The notes beneath the pieces are model-generated. The model worked only from the letters and a program-made list of their open reading frames with translations. It made no database searches and had not been told where the DNA came from. Positions 33,640 through 41,057 of a stretch of DNA of 64,000 nt are shown piece after piece. The DNA is from SABI01 sp963678555 (GTDB taxonomy: Bacteria; Spirochaetota; Spirochaetia; Sphaerochaetales; Sphaerochaetaceae), in NCBI GenBank assembly GCA_963678555.2, contig CAXXJA010000003.1:310001-374000 (forward strand). Reading direction: 5' to 3'. Within the stretch, counting starts at the first letter, position 1. Each line of letters starts with the position of its first letter. Both the position numbers and the translations under genes were made by a program.

Positions 33640-34410
33640 CCGTGTGTGTGATACCCACTGATGAAGTGCTATGGCACAGGCACTCGATACGTTGAGAGAA
33701 CCCTTCGCACCGAACAGGGGTATAGAGACGATTCCTGCAGAGTCCCGTGCCCGTTTCATCAGTTCGGGAGATACACCGAGTTCCTCACTTCCGACGATCA
33801 TCACCCCGTGAGAAGGGAAGGAGAAATTACTGATATCCGTTCCTCCGACCTCCAGTGCGAAGGCAGGCAGATCACTGATCAGCTCGAGGATCTCTTCACT
33901 CTCCCCTGAACGGTGAGGAATGACCCGGGTTGCCCCGCCGGCACTTCTCAATGTTCTCGGATGCTCCACAGGTGCTCCGGGTCTGGTGAGGTAGATATTC
34001 GAAACTCCGAAACTCTCCGCTGTTCGGAACATCGAACCGACATTGAACGGAGAACGAATCCGGTCAAGCAGGAGAGAGATGGGAAAAACCCTCCGCTTCG
34101 ATTCATCAAGAACCTTCTCGTCATTCACGAAATCCCAATCCGCAAAGTCCGCCCCCATGTCAGAGGCGAGGGAATAGGCAAGATCACTGATCATCCTTGC
34201 ATCCACAGATGTCCGGGTCAGCATCCGGGCCGCACGCATACGCGTATCGTGTGACACTCGAGTCTCTTCAGTGTCAACGATCCTGCCTAGCAGCCCATCA
34301 AGATAGACTCTGTCGCTGACACCTGATCTGCTGAAGGTCTCCAGGAGCCGGATGATCTTCCGGATCCTGGTGTCAGCTCTGAGCGTGTCGAGTTTTCTCA
34401 GGGTGATCAT
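33634..34410 (-). CDS. SpoU/TrmH-family RNA 2'-O-methyltransferase
   Basis: About 258 residues from ATG 34410, which overlaps the rsmI stop (ATGA) after GAGGGG. The SPOUT knot motifs are NVGSMFRTAESFGVSNIYL, MIVGSEELGVSPELM and VSIPLFGAKGSLNVSSA, which form the trefoil and bind S-adenosylmethionine. An N-terminal helical extension of about 100 residues is unusual for the minimal family. It probably methylates rRNA or tRNA ribose; the site is unknown. Confidence 0.85.
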   Translation of the reverse strand: MITLRKLDTLRADTRIRKIIRLLETFSRSGVSDRVYLDGLLGRIVDTEETRVSHDTRMRAARMLTRTSVDARMISDLAYSLASDMGADFADWDFVNDEKVLDESKRRVFPISLLLDRIRSPFNVGSMFRTAESFGVSNIYLTRPGAPVEHPRTLRSAGGATRVIPHRSGESEEILELISDLPAFALEVGGTDISNFSFPSHGVMIVGSEELGVSPELMKRARDSAGIVSIPLFGAKGSLNVSSACAIALHQWVSHTRS

Positions 34411-35087
34411 TCGATCCCCTCTGGATACACAAGAAGCACACACTCCCCCTTGATAGCCTGGCGGGAGGTAAACTCCTCAAGGACCTGTAGAGTCTTCGCG
34501 GCAACGAATTCCTCGTGGATCTTTGTGATTTCCCGGGCGACCATCACTTTCCGCTCCGGAGCAAGATCTGCCAGCGCAGTAAGCACCTTGAGCAGACGGT
34601 AGGGGGATTCATACAGTATGAACGCTTCGGAACGCTCCAGGAGTTCTTTCAGACGCAGATCCCGTTTCCCGTTCTTCACCGGAAGAAACCCCTCGAAGGT
34701 AAAACTTTTCCCGGCGACGCCTGCGACACTGACCGCCGTGATTGCCGCACTGACACCGGGAATGGGGACGACAGGAATACCCGCTTCACGCACCTGGTCG
34801 ACCAGAAGGCTGCCGGGATCGCTGATCCCGGGGGTGCCGGCATCACTGACGAACGCTATCGTCCTGCCCTCTTTCAACAGTTCGATAATTCCTTTGGCAG
34901 AGGCTTTCTCGTTGTGAGCATGGGTTGCGATAAGACGTTTATGGATATCATAATGGGAAAGGAGTCTCTGGGTGACCCGGGTATCTTCACAGGCTATGAT
35001 ATCGACCTCGCTGAGAGTCTTTACGGCCCGATAGGTGATGTCCTGCAGATTCCCGATGGGGGTGGCTACGATATATAGAGTGCTCAT
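34407..35087 (-). CDS. rsmI: 16S rRNA (cytidine-1402-2'-O)-methyltransferase
   Basis: About 226 residues from ATG 35087 (STLYIVATPIGNLQDITYRA is the typical start). The tetrapyrrole-methylase-fold motifs are present: DIIACEDTRVTQRLL, TIAFVSDAGTPGISDPG, PVVPIPGVSAAITA and the C-terminal AREITKIHEEFV. It methylates C1402 of 16S rRNA with RsmH. The promoter ends seven bases before the ATG. It is translationally coupled to the SpoU gene. Confidence 0.93.
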   Translation of the reverse strand: MSTLYIVATPIGNLQDITYRAVKTLSEVDIIACEDTRVTQRLLSHYDIHKRLIATHAHNEKASAKGIIELLKEGRTIAFVSDAGTPGISDPGSLLVDQVREAGIPVVPIPGVSAAITAVSVAGVAGKSFTFEGFLPVKNGKRDLRLKELLERSEAFILYESPYRLLKVLTALADLAPERKVMVAREITKIHEEFVAAKTLQVLEEFTSRQAIKGECVLLVYPEGIE

Positions 35088-35094
35088 ACACCCC

Positions 35095-35123
35095 ATCTTA
35101 CTCCAGTTGATAGGGTTGGGCAA
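35095..35123 (-). promoter_or_regulatory. Promoter of rsmI, predicted leaderless
   Basis: Minus-strand TTGCCC (35118-35123), 17 bases, TAAGAT (35095-35100), then seven bases to the ATG. The intervening GGGGTGT could instead serve as a weak ribosome site. Confidence 0.55.
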
Positions 35124-35293
35124 TCACGGGCATACACGAATACCGTATGATACCCACATCCCCTCTCCCTGTCCTGCTCGTGGTATTTTTTGCCAGTATA
35201 CCGCTGCACACTGCTCCCCGATATGCTCACACTACCAGTTGAATATTTTTCATCTTGTTATATTATAATAGAATACACGGTATCTATTCAAAC

Positions 35294-35310
35294 TTGGCAC
35301 ATTCAATGCT
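35294..35310 (+). promoter_or_regulatory. Sigma-54 promoter of pspA paralogue 1
   Basis: TTGGCAC-N6-TGCT with GG at 35296-35297 and GC at 35308-35309, the exact 10-base -24/-12 spacing. It lies 46 bases before the pspA start. A possible activator half-site GGT-N7-GCC is at 35182-35194. Confidence 0.85.
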
Positions 35311-35355
35311 TATATGCTGACAAGACAATCTATCGAGAAAGGAAGGATACATGAT

Positions 35356-36018
35356 ATGAGACTATTTTCAAGACTGAGAAGAATCGTAGGGAGCAGAATC
35401 AACTATAGACTCGACAGGGCAGAAGATCCCGAGAAGATGATCCGCTACATGGTTCGGGAGATAGAAGAGGCTCTGGTCGAGGCAAAGACCGAGACGACTG
35501 CCAAGATCGCGACACTCACCATGATGGAGAAAGAGAGAAAGGACGCTCAGGCTACAGTGTCCCGCTGGATCGAACGTGCCGAACTGGCTGTCAGCAAGGG
35601 TAAGGACGAACTGGCCCGTCAGGCGCTGAATGAAAAGAAGAACGCTGCACGCCGACTCGCTCATCTCGATGAGGAGATTACACAGATGAACTCCATCATC
35701 GCTGAGATGCATTCTCACGTACAGACGCTCCAGGCGAAGAAAGATGAGGTCATAGACAAGCAGCGCATGCTTATCCAGCGTGCCTACCATGCCAAAGAGA
35801 AGAAACATCTTATGGAGACTCTCAAGAATCTGGACTCGTCTGCCACAGTGCGCAACTTCAACGAGTTCGAGCATACGATCACCAGGCTTGAAGCACAGGC
35901 AGCTCTTGCAGAAGAGGAGGCCCAGCACATCACCGCAGAACAGAAATTCAGCAAAATGGAAGCCGATGAGGCAATTGAACAGGAACTCGAAGAAATGAAA
36001 CAGCGTATCAACACATAG
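35356..36018 (+). CDS. pspA: PspA/IM30-family phage-shock protein, paralogue 1
   Basis: 220 residues from ATG 35356 after AAGGAAGG. The amphipathic N-terminal helix (RLFSRLRRIVGSRINYRLD) is followed by AEDPEKMIRYMVREIEEAL, the family signature, then continuous coiled coil rich in Glu, Lys and Ala. PspA forms ESCRT-III-like rods that bind stressed inner membrane, and in proteobacteria it inhibits the activator PspF. It is transcribed alone from a sigma-54 promoter and ends at a strong terminator. Confidence 0.9.
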   Translation: MRLFSRLRRIVGSRINYRLDRAEDPEKMIRYMVREIEEALVEAKTETTAKIATLTMMEKERKDAQATVSRWIERAELAVSKGKDELARQALNEKKNAARRLAHLDEEITQMNSIIAEMHSHVQTLQAKKDEVIDKQRMLIQRAYHAKEKKHLMETLKNLDSSATVRNFNEFEHTITRLEAQAALAEEEAQHITAEQKFSKMEADEAIEQELEEMKQRINT

Positions 36019-36051
36019 GTGAGACATCACCCCGGGTCCCGATCACGTCTG

Positions 36052-36081
36052 CAGACTCCGTACATCGGAGTCTGTTTTTTT
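36052..36081 (+). terminator. Rho-independent terminator after pspA paralogue 1
   Basis: CAGACTCCG and CGGAGTCTG pair around TACAT, then seven T. Confidence 0.92.
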
Positions 36082-36097
36082 CAGTCCTGAGTTCAGC

Positions 36098-37087
36098 TCA
36101 GAGCAGGTCCTTATACTTCCTGTACAGCCCCCGGAACTGGTCATAGGTAAGACCGAGCAGAGAAGCCGCCTCACTCTGCCTGCCCCGGGAAGCTCCAAGA
36201 GCGCGACGAAGAAAGTCGATATCAAGATCCCTCTTCGCCTCTTCATAGCGGTCAAGCTCTGGTAGACTCACGTCCTTCCTCTCCGTACCGTCCGGGCCCT
36301 CCTGATAGGGATTCCTGAACGGATCGATCTCGAGAGCCTCAATGATACCGTCCGGATGAGTGTACACTGCTCGCTCAACGACATTCTTCAGTTCACGAAC
36401 GTTTCCGGGCCAGGAGTATTCCAGGAGAACTCTTTTCACCTGTTCACCGAAGACAGGTAATGTATCGTAGCCGCATTCATGTGCCATGCGGGAGCCAAAA
36501 TGGTGTGCAAGGAGAAACAGGTCATCCCCCCGAACCCTCAAAGGAGGGATGAACAGGACCTCGAAGCTGAGACGATCCAGAAGATCACGCTTGAACTTCC
36601 CCTCCTCGCACAGAGCCGGCAGATCAGCATTCGTCGCTCCGATGATCCTCACATCGACCTCATAGGACAGAGAAGAGCCCACCCGTTCGAAAGTGTTATA
36701 CTCTACGGCACGAAGGATCTTCTCCTGCACCTGGAGGGGTATCAGACCGATCTCGTCAAGGAAGAGCGTTCCGCCGCTGGCCTCTTCAAATCTTCCCTTC
36801 CTCACTTTGTTCGCACCCGTGAACGCCCCCGACTCATGGCCGAACAGCTCACTCTCGATAAGTGTCGGCGGAAGAGCTGCACAGTTCACTGTCACCAGAG
36901 GACCACTCCATCTGTCACTCAGGTAGTGGAGTCGGGTTGCAGCGATCTCCTTTCCAGAACCCCGTTCACCGACGATCAGGACACTTCTGTTCACCTTTGC
37001 AACCTGGGAAAGCCGCTCCTGGAACGACAGAAAGACCTCCGATTCGCCCAGTGGAGTCTGATTGACTCCCGTTCCTTTTCTTGTCAT
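36098..37087 (-). CDS. pspF: Sigma-54 enhancer-binding activator of the phage-shock response
   Basis: 329 residues, close to E. coli PspF (325). It starts directly with the AAA+ domain and has no N-terminal receiver or sensor domain. Walker A is GERGSGKE (40-47), the sigma-54-contacting GAFTGA loop is at 87-92, Walker B GGTLFLDEIG at 105-114, and the arginine finger region is in FKRDLLDRLSF. A Fis-type helix-turn-helix is at about 297-325 (GRQSEAASLLGLTYDQFRGL). It is divergent from pspA2-pspB-pspC, with two candidate binding sites in between. It should be held inactive by PspA. Confidence 0.9.
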   Translation of the reverse strand: MTRKGTGVNQTPLGESEVFLSFQERLSQVAKVNRSVLIVGERGSGKEIAATRLHYLSDRWSGPLVTVNCAALPPTLIESELFGHESGAFTGANKVRKGRFEEASGGTLFLDEIGLIPLQVQEKILRAVEYNTFERVGSSLSYEVDVRIIGATNADLPALCEEGKFKRDLLDRLSFEVLFIPPLRVRGDDLFLLAHHFGSRMAHECGYDTLPVFGEQVKRVLLEYSWPGNVRELKNVVERAVYTHPDGIIEALEIDPFRNPYQEGPDGTERKDVSLPELDRYEEAKRDLDIDFLRRALGASRGRQSEAASLLGLTYDQFRGLYRKYKDLL

Positions 37088-37088
37088 A

Positions 37089-37123
37089 GGTGAATTTTAC
37101 CACTATCCGGTTCAAATTACCAC
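37089..37123. promoter_or_regulatory. Paired candidate PspF enhancer sites
   Basis: GGTGAATTTTACCAC (37089-37103) and GGTTCAAATTACCAC (37109-37123) are two copies of GGT-N7-ACCAC exactly 20 bases (two turns) apart. They begin at the pspF start and end 60 bases before the sigma-54 box, so they could activate pspA2 and also repress pspF. Confidence 0.55.
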
Positions 37124-37182
37124 ACCTATATTGAAAGATGCTCTTAACTGTTGTTTCGTGCCCGTAAAACCGCTATGTAAAG

Positions 37183-37199
37183 TTGGCACGTTCTCTGCT
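37183..37199 (+). promoter_or_regulatory. Sigma-54 promoter of pspA2-pspB-pspC
   Basis: TTGGCACG-N5-TGCT with GG at 37185-37186 and GC at 37197-37198. The palindrome TCTGTACAGA (37206-37215) covers the expected start and recurs at the same distance in the small-RNA promoter. Confidence 0.9.
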
Positions 37200-37256
37200 A
37201 TATCTTCTGTACAGAAAAACGGCACACCCTTCCACGGGAAGGTAAAGGAGAAACAT

Positions 37257-37901
37257 ATGGGAGTATTTTCAAGATTTCTGGATATCGTCAATGCAAATAT
37301 CAACTCGCTTCTCGACAAGGCTGAAGACCCTGAGAAGATGCTGAAGCTGATGATGCAGGAGATGGAAGACACGCTTATAGAGCTGAAGAGCACCTGTGCG
37401 GATTCCATCGCATCGAAGAATTCACTGGACAAGAAGATCCAGGAGACAGATGAAGCAGTTCAGAGGTGGATGGACCGGGCAAAACTCGCCCTCGACAAGG
37501 GAAAAGAGGATCTTGCACGAGAGGCTCTTGTCATGAAGAAGCAGACACTTGAATCGCTGAGAGAGCTGAAACAGGAACTGATCGACAAGGAGGATCTTGT
37601 AAGCACCTGCAGGGAGAATATCAGACAGGTGGAAGAGAAACTTGCCGGTGTCAGAGGTAAATTCGATACTCTGAGAACAGAGGGAACACGGAAAACGGGT
37701 ACACAGACAAAGACCACAGCAGAACGCGACGGCGGATACGAAAACCGTTTCTCTCAGATGGACGAACATCTTGAAAAAATGGGCGGAACATATCAGAATT
37801 ACTCACTGGACAAGGAGTTTCAAGACCTTGAACAGATGGATGAAATTGAAGCGGAGCTCGCACACCTGAAAAGGGAACAGAGCAAAGGAAGCAAGAGCTG
37901 A
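37257..37901 (+). CDS. pspA: PspA/IM30-family phage-shock protein, paralogue 2
   Basis: 214 residues from ATG 37257 after TAAAGGAG. The N-terminal amphipathic helix GVFSRFLDIVNANINSLLD is closer to E. coli PspA than paralogue 1, then AEDPEKMLKLMMQEMEDTL and a long coiled coil, with a low-complexity linker TEGTRKTGTQTKTTAE near residue 140-160. It leads the operon with pspB (one base gap) and pspC, as in enterobacteria, and is probably the paralogue that controls PspF. Confidence 0.92.
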   Translation: MGVFSRFLDIVNANINSLLDKAEDPEKMLKLMMQEMEDTLIELKSTCADSIASKNSLDKKIQETDEAVQRWMDRAKLALDKGKEDLAREALVMKKQTLESLRELKQELIDKEDLVSTCRENIRQVEEKLAGVRGKFDTLRTEGTRKTGTQTKTTAERDGGYENRFSQMDEHLEKMGGTYQNYSLDKEFQDLEQMDEIEAELAHLKREQSKGSKS

Positions 37902-37902
37902 T

Positions 37903-38100
37903 ATGGGCGATAATCTAGTAGGTATCATAGCTATAGTGACCCCTTTCCTGTTCGCCGGCTGGGTAATCAGCCTCAAACGCCACAGAAGCGACAAGAACAG
38001 CGAACAGAACGAAGAGCTGGAAAGAGGTATGAGAGATCTGGCAAAACGGATCGAGAATCTGGAGATTATCCTTCGCGGTAATCACTCGGACAAGAGGTGA
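37903..38100 (+). CDS. pspB: PspB-like small membrane protein
   Basis: 65 residues: one N-terminal helix (NLVGIIAIVTPFLFAGWVISL) then a charged coiled-coil tail with LAKRIENLEIILRG, which matches the RI-x-LE-x-IL segment of PspB. In enterobacteria PspB and PspC sense membrane stress and draw PspA away from PspF. The identification rests on position, length and this tail. Confidence 0.75.
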   Translation: MGDNLVGIIAIVTPFLFAGWVISLKRHRSDKNSEQNEELERGMRDLAKRIENLEIILRGNHSDKR

Positions 38101-38103
38101 ATC

Positions 38104-38484
38104 ATGATGGCGACAACGCAACGATTATACAGGTCAAGAAATGGAAAAGTCTTCGGTGTATGCCAGGGTATTGCTGACTGGAAGGATCTTCCTGTGGACA
38201 CCCTGAGACTTATCGTCGGTGTCTCGATCCTTATCACAGGTATCTTTCCCGGTATCCTTATCTACGCTCTGATAGCGCTTCTTCTCCCGATCGAGCCGTA
38301 CAGGCAGCGGAGAAGGTCACGAGAGGAGAGAGAAGAGTCCGCCTCCAGTGAGTCCTACGGTGAGACTCTCAACGAGACCTTCGAAAGACTGAAGAGGAAG
38401 GTGGAAGATATGGAAGAGAGTGTGTTCAACAGGGAACAGGAATGGGACAGAAAGTTCCATGAGGATGACTCTGACAGGAAGTAG
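38104..38484 (+). CDS. pspC: PspC-domain membrane protein
   Basis: 126 residues. The PspC domain is clear: RLYRSRNGKVFGVCQGIADW followed by LPVDTLRLIVGVSILITGIF and a second helix to LLLPIEPYR. A charged coiled-coil tail (to about 120) replaces the leucine zipper of E. coli PspC. It starts at ATG 38104 or 38107, three bases after pspB, with AGAGGTG upstream. It is the membrane sensor partner of PspB. Confidence 0.9.
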   Translation: MMATTQRLYRSRNGKVFGVCQGIADWKDLPVDTLRLIVGVSILITGIFPGILIYALIALLLPIEPYRQRRRSREEREESASSESYGETLNETFERLKRKVEDMEESVFNREQEWDRKFHEDDSDRK

Positions 38485-38525
38485 AATTCCCGGCGGTAGA
38501 CAACCCATGAAATTCAAACAGACAG

Positions 38526-38562
38526 ATACGAGGGACCCGGTCAGAAGCCGGGTCCCTCGTAT
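38526..38562 (+). terminator. Stem-loop terminator after pspC
   Basis: A perfect 15-base stem (38526-38540 with 38548-38562, GGGACCCGG core) and a 7-base loop. There is no T run, so termination may be partial. Confidence 0.65.
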
Positions 38563-38626
38563 TGCACACTTTGTTTTGTGCTGGTATACTCTCCTTATAG
38601 TTAGTGTGCTAACTATAAGGAGAGTA
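38562..38626 (+). promoter_or_regulatory. marR promoter overlapped by an 18-base perfect operator dyad
   Basis: TTGCAC (38562-38567), 17 bases, TATACT (38585-38590) with extended TGG. Perfect 18-base arms at 38587-38604 and 38609-38626 flank TGTG. The right arm contains the marR Shine-Dalgarno AAGGAG, so the dyad can block polymerase when MarR is bound and hide the ribosome site when transcribed. Confidence 0.8.
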
Positions 38627-38627
38627 C

Positions 38628-39059
38628 ATGGACAGTCATTGCGGTGATATACCTCTGCTTGCTCAGATAACCCGTCTTCAGTTTCAGCTGATGCACCAGT
38701 TCCTCTCGGATATCGGCCTGTACCCCGGGCAGTTCTTTGTCCTGCAGATTCTCTCTGACCACCCTCAGGAACTGAGTCAGAAAGAGATCGGTTCCATGCT
38801 CATGATCAAACCCTCCAGCGTAAACCAGATCATCGTGAATCTTGAGAAGGCATCCTTCATCACCCGCACCCATGACGAGAAGGACAGAAGGGTCATGCGT
38901 GTTGCAATCACCGGGAAGGGAGAGGATATCCTGAAACAGGGGAGAGAAAAGTACACGCTTATTCAGAAGAGGACCCGTGAAGGCATCAGTGCTGAAGATC
39001 TGGCCGCTTTTGACCGTATCGCAATGATGATGAGAGACAATCTCATGGGAAACCAGTAG
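38628..39059 (+). CDS. MarR-family transcriptional regulator
   Basis: 143 residues. The winged helix-turn-helix shows LSQKEIGSMLMIKPSSVNQIIVNLEKASFITR followed by the wing DEKDRRVMRVAITGKG. It sits head-on to a two-subunit ABC exporter whose start codon directly follows its stop. By family habit it represses the operon through the dyad over its own promoter and is released by a toxic or drug-like ligand; that is inference. Confidence 0.9.
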   Translation: MDSHCGDIPLLAQITRLQFQLMHQFLSDIGLYPGQFFVLQILSDHPQELSQKEIGSMLMIKPSSVNQIIVNLEKASFITRTHDEKDRRVMRVAITGKGEDILKQGREKYTLIQKRTREGISAEDLAAFDRIAMMMRDNLMGNQ

Positions 39060-41057
39060 ATGCGGCTGCTGTTCAGCTATCTGAGAAAGTCATGGAAAGC
39101 TGTACTGCTTATCCTCATTCTTCTCTCTGTCAAGGTGGCGAGCGACCTTGCCCTCCCCTACTACACCAGCGTTATCGTCAATGTGGGCATTCAGCAGGGA
39201 GGGATCGAGAGCCCGGTTCCCGAGCTCCTCTCTCCGGCGGAGTTCACAATTCTCAGTGAGACCTATGGCACTCCCGTCACAGCCTCCTACACACTCGAAG
39301 GTGAACTGTATCGGCTCAGCGAACAACCGGCAGCCGAGCTTTCCAGCCTCATGGAGGAGCACTATGCAGACGGCATACCGCCCGGCGGTCGGGGAAGGCA
39401 CCTGTCTGCGATTGAACGAATCAAGGACGTCTACCGCGATGCGGGGGTCGATCTTACCGCACTGCAGAGACGCTATATCCTTTCTCAGGGTCTGTGGATG
39501 ATCCTCATCACCTTCGTCAGTGCGGCAACGTCAATCGCCGTTGCCTATATCGCCAGCGGCGTCGCAGCTGAGACCGGTCGGGATCTGCGCGAGAGAGTCT
39601 TTCATACCGTCCTATCCTTCCATCAGAGAGAGATAGACCGCTTCGGAACGCCGACCCTGATCACCCGGAGCACGAACGATGTGACGCAGATTCAGAACTC
39701 CCTTGTCATGATCCTCCGAGTTGTGTTCATCGCCCCCCTCATGGGTATCGGCGGTGTGATCCAGGTACTGGCGACCGGAACTCCCTTGACCTGGACGATC
39801 GCACTCGGTGTGGGGATTCTGATCGTTACCGTGATCGTGATGTTTCAGCTGGTGATGCCGCGGTTCCGTCGGAGACAGCTGCTCGTGGACTCCATCAATG
39901 GAATTCTCCGCCAGAGTCTGAAAGGGCTTCTGGTCATCAGGAGCTTCAGCAGGCAGAACAGTGAGACCGAGAAATTTGAACAGACGAACGATGAGACGAT
40001 GAGGGTCAGCCGCTTCGTCAACCGGGCGATGTCCGCCATGCACCCGATCATGATGCTCATCATGAACCTCACAGCAATTCTCATCGTCTTCGCCGGCTCA
40101 TCCTATGTCCTTTCATCTCAGATGCAGGTGGGTGATATCATGGCCTTCATCCAGTATTCAATGATGATCATCATGTCCTTTCTCATGATCAGCATGCTGA
40201 GCATCATGCTGCCAAGAGCGGCCATCAGCGCTCAGCGGGTCGAGGAGATCCTCAGAACCGAATCCTCGATTACCGGAGGGGAGACTGTGTTCACTGATGG
40301 AAAGCCCCGGGGACGCGAGATCGTATTCGACCGGGTCTCCTACACATTCCCCGGAGCTCAGAAACCGGCTGTACAGGATATCTCCTGCACATTCCCTTCT
40401 GGCAGTTCCACCGGGATTATCGGTTCAACAGGCTGCGGAAAATCGACGATCCTCAACCTGATCGGACGCTATGTGGAACCTGAGAAAGGGTCAATCACGA
40501 TCGACGGAACTGACATCTCTTCCCTGACGCTCTTCTCCCTGCGGGATGCTATCGGATATGTTCCGCAGAGCACCTATCTGTTCAGCGGAAATGCATCAGA
40601 GAATATCAGCTTCCCCTCCCGAACGGCAGATACCGATGCCCTCAGAGAGGCAGCGAAAGCAGCCGATGCCGACACCTTCGTGGAAGAACGTGAACAGGGA
40701 TATCAAAGCGGGATCACCAGCGGCGGCACGAATCTCTCGGGAGGACAGAGACAGCGGATAGCAATTGCACGTGCTCTCTATACCCGCTCTCCCATCCTCC
40801 TTTTCGACGACTCCTTCTCAGCCGTTGACAGTGCCACCGAGCGCCGTATCCGGCAATCCCTTGCGCTGAAGCATGCGGGGACAACCACGATAATCGTCAG
40901 CCAGAAGGTAAGCACGATCCGTGACTGCGACTCCATCATCGTACTTGATGAGGGCAGAATCGTGAGTCGGGGAACGCATGAGGAACTTTTACACATCTGC
41001 CCTGTCTATCAGGAGATCGCAGCATCTCAGGAAGCTGCACAGGAGGTGACAGTATGA
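39060..41057 (+). CDS. ABC exporter half-transporter with degenerate catalytic site
   Basis: 665 residues. Six helices; a periplasmic insert of about 100 residues lies between helices 1 and 2 (about 45-140). The NBD has Walker A GSTGCGKST and canonical signature NLSGGQRQR. Walker B ends LLFDDSFSAVD with Asp in place of the catalytic Glu, and the switch is IIVSQKVSTI with Gln instead of His. This matches TM287 of the Thermotoga TM287/288 heterodimer. It should pair with the next protein and export drugs, lipids or peptides. Confidence 0.9.
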   Translation: MRLLFSYLRKSWKAVLLILILLSVKVASDLALPYYTSVIVNVGIQQGGIESPVPELLSPAEFTILSETYGTPVTASYTLEGELYRLSEQPAAELSSLMEEHYADGIPPGGRGRHLSAIERIKDVYRDAGVDLTALQRRYILSQGLWMILITFVSAATSIAVAYIASGVAAETGRDLRERVFHTVLSFHQREIDRFGTPTLITRSTNDVTQIQNSLVMILRVVFIAPLMGIGGVIQVLATGTPLTWTIALGVGILIVTVIVMFQLVMPRFRRRQLLVDSINGILRQSLKGLLVIRSFSRQNSETEKFEQTNDETMRVSRFVNRAMSAMHPIMMLIMNLTAILIVFAGSSYVLSSQMQVGDIMAFIQYSMMIIMSFLMISMLSIMLPRAAISAQRVEEILRTESSITGGETVFTDGKPRGREIVFDRVSYTFPGAQKPAVQDISCTFPSGSSTGIIGSTGCGKSTILNLIGRYVEPEKGSITIDGTDISSLTLFSLRDAIGYVPQSTYLFSGNASENISFPSRTADTDALREAAKAADADTFVEEREQGYQSGITSGGTNLSGGQRQRIAIARALYTRSPILLFDDSFSAVDSATERRIRQSLALKHAGTTTIIVSQKVSTIRDCDSIIVLDEGRIVSRGTHEELLHICPVYQEIAASQEAAQEVTV

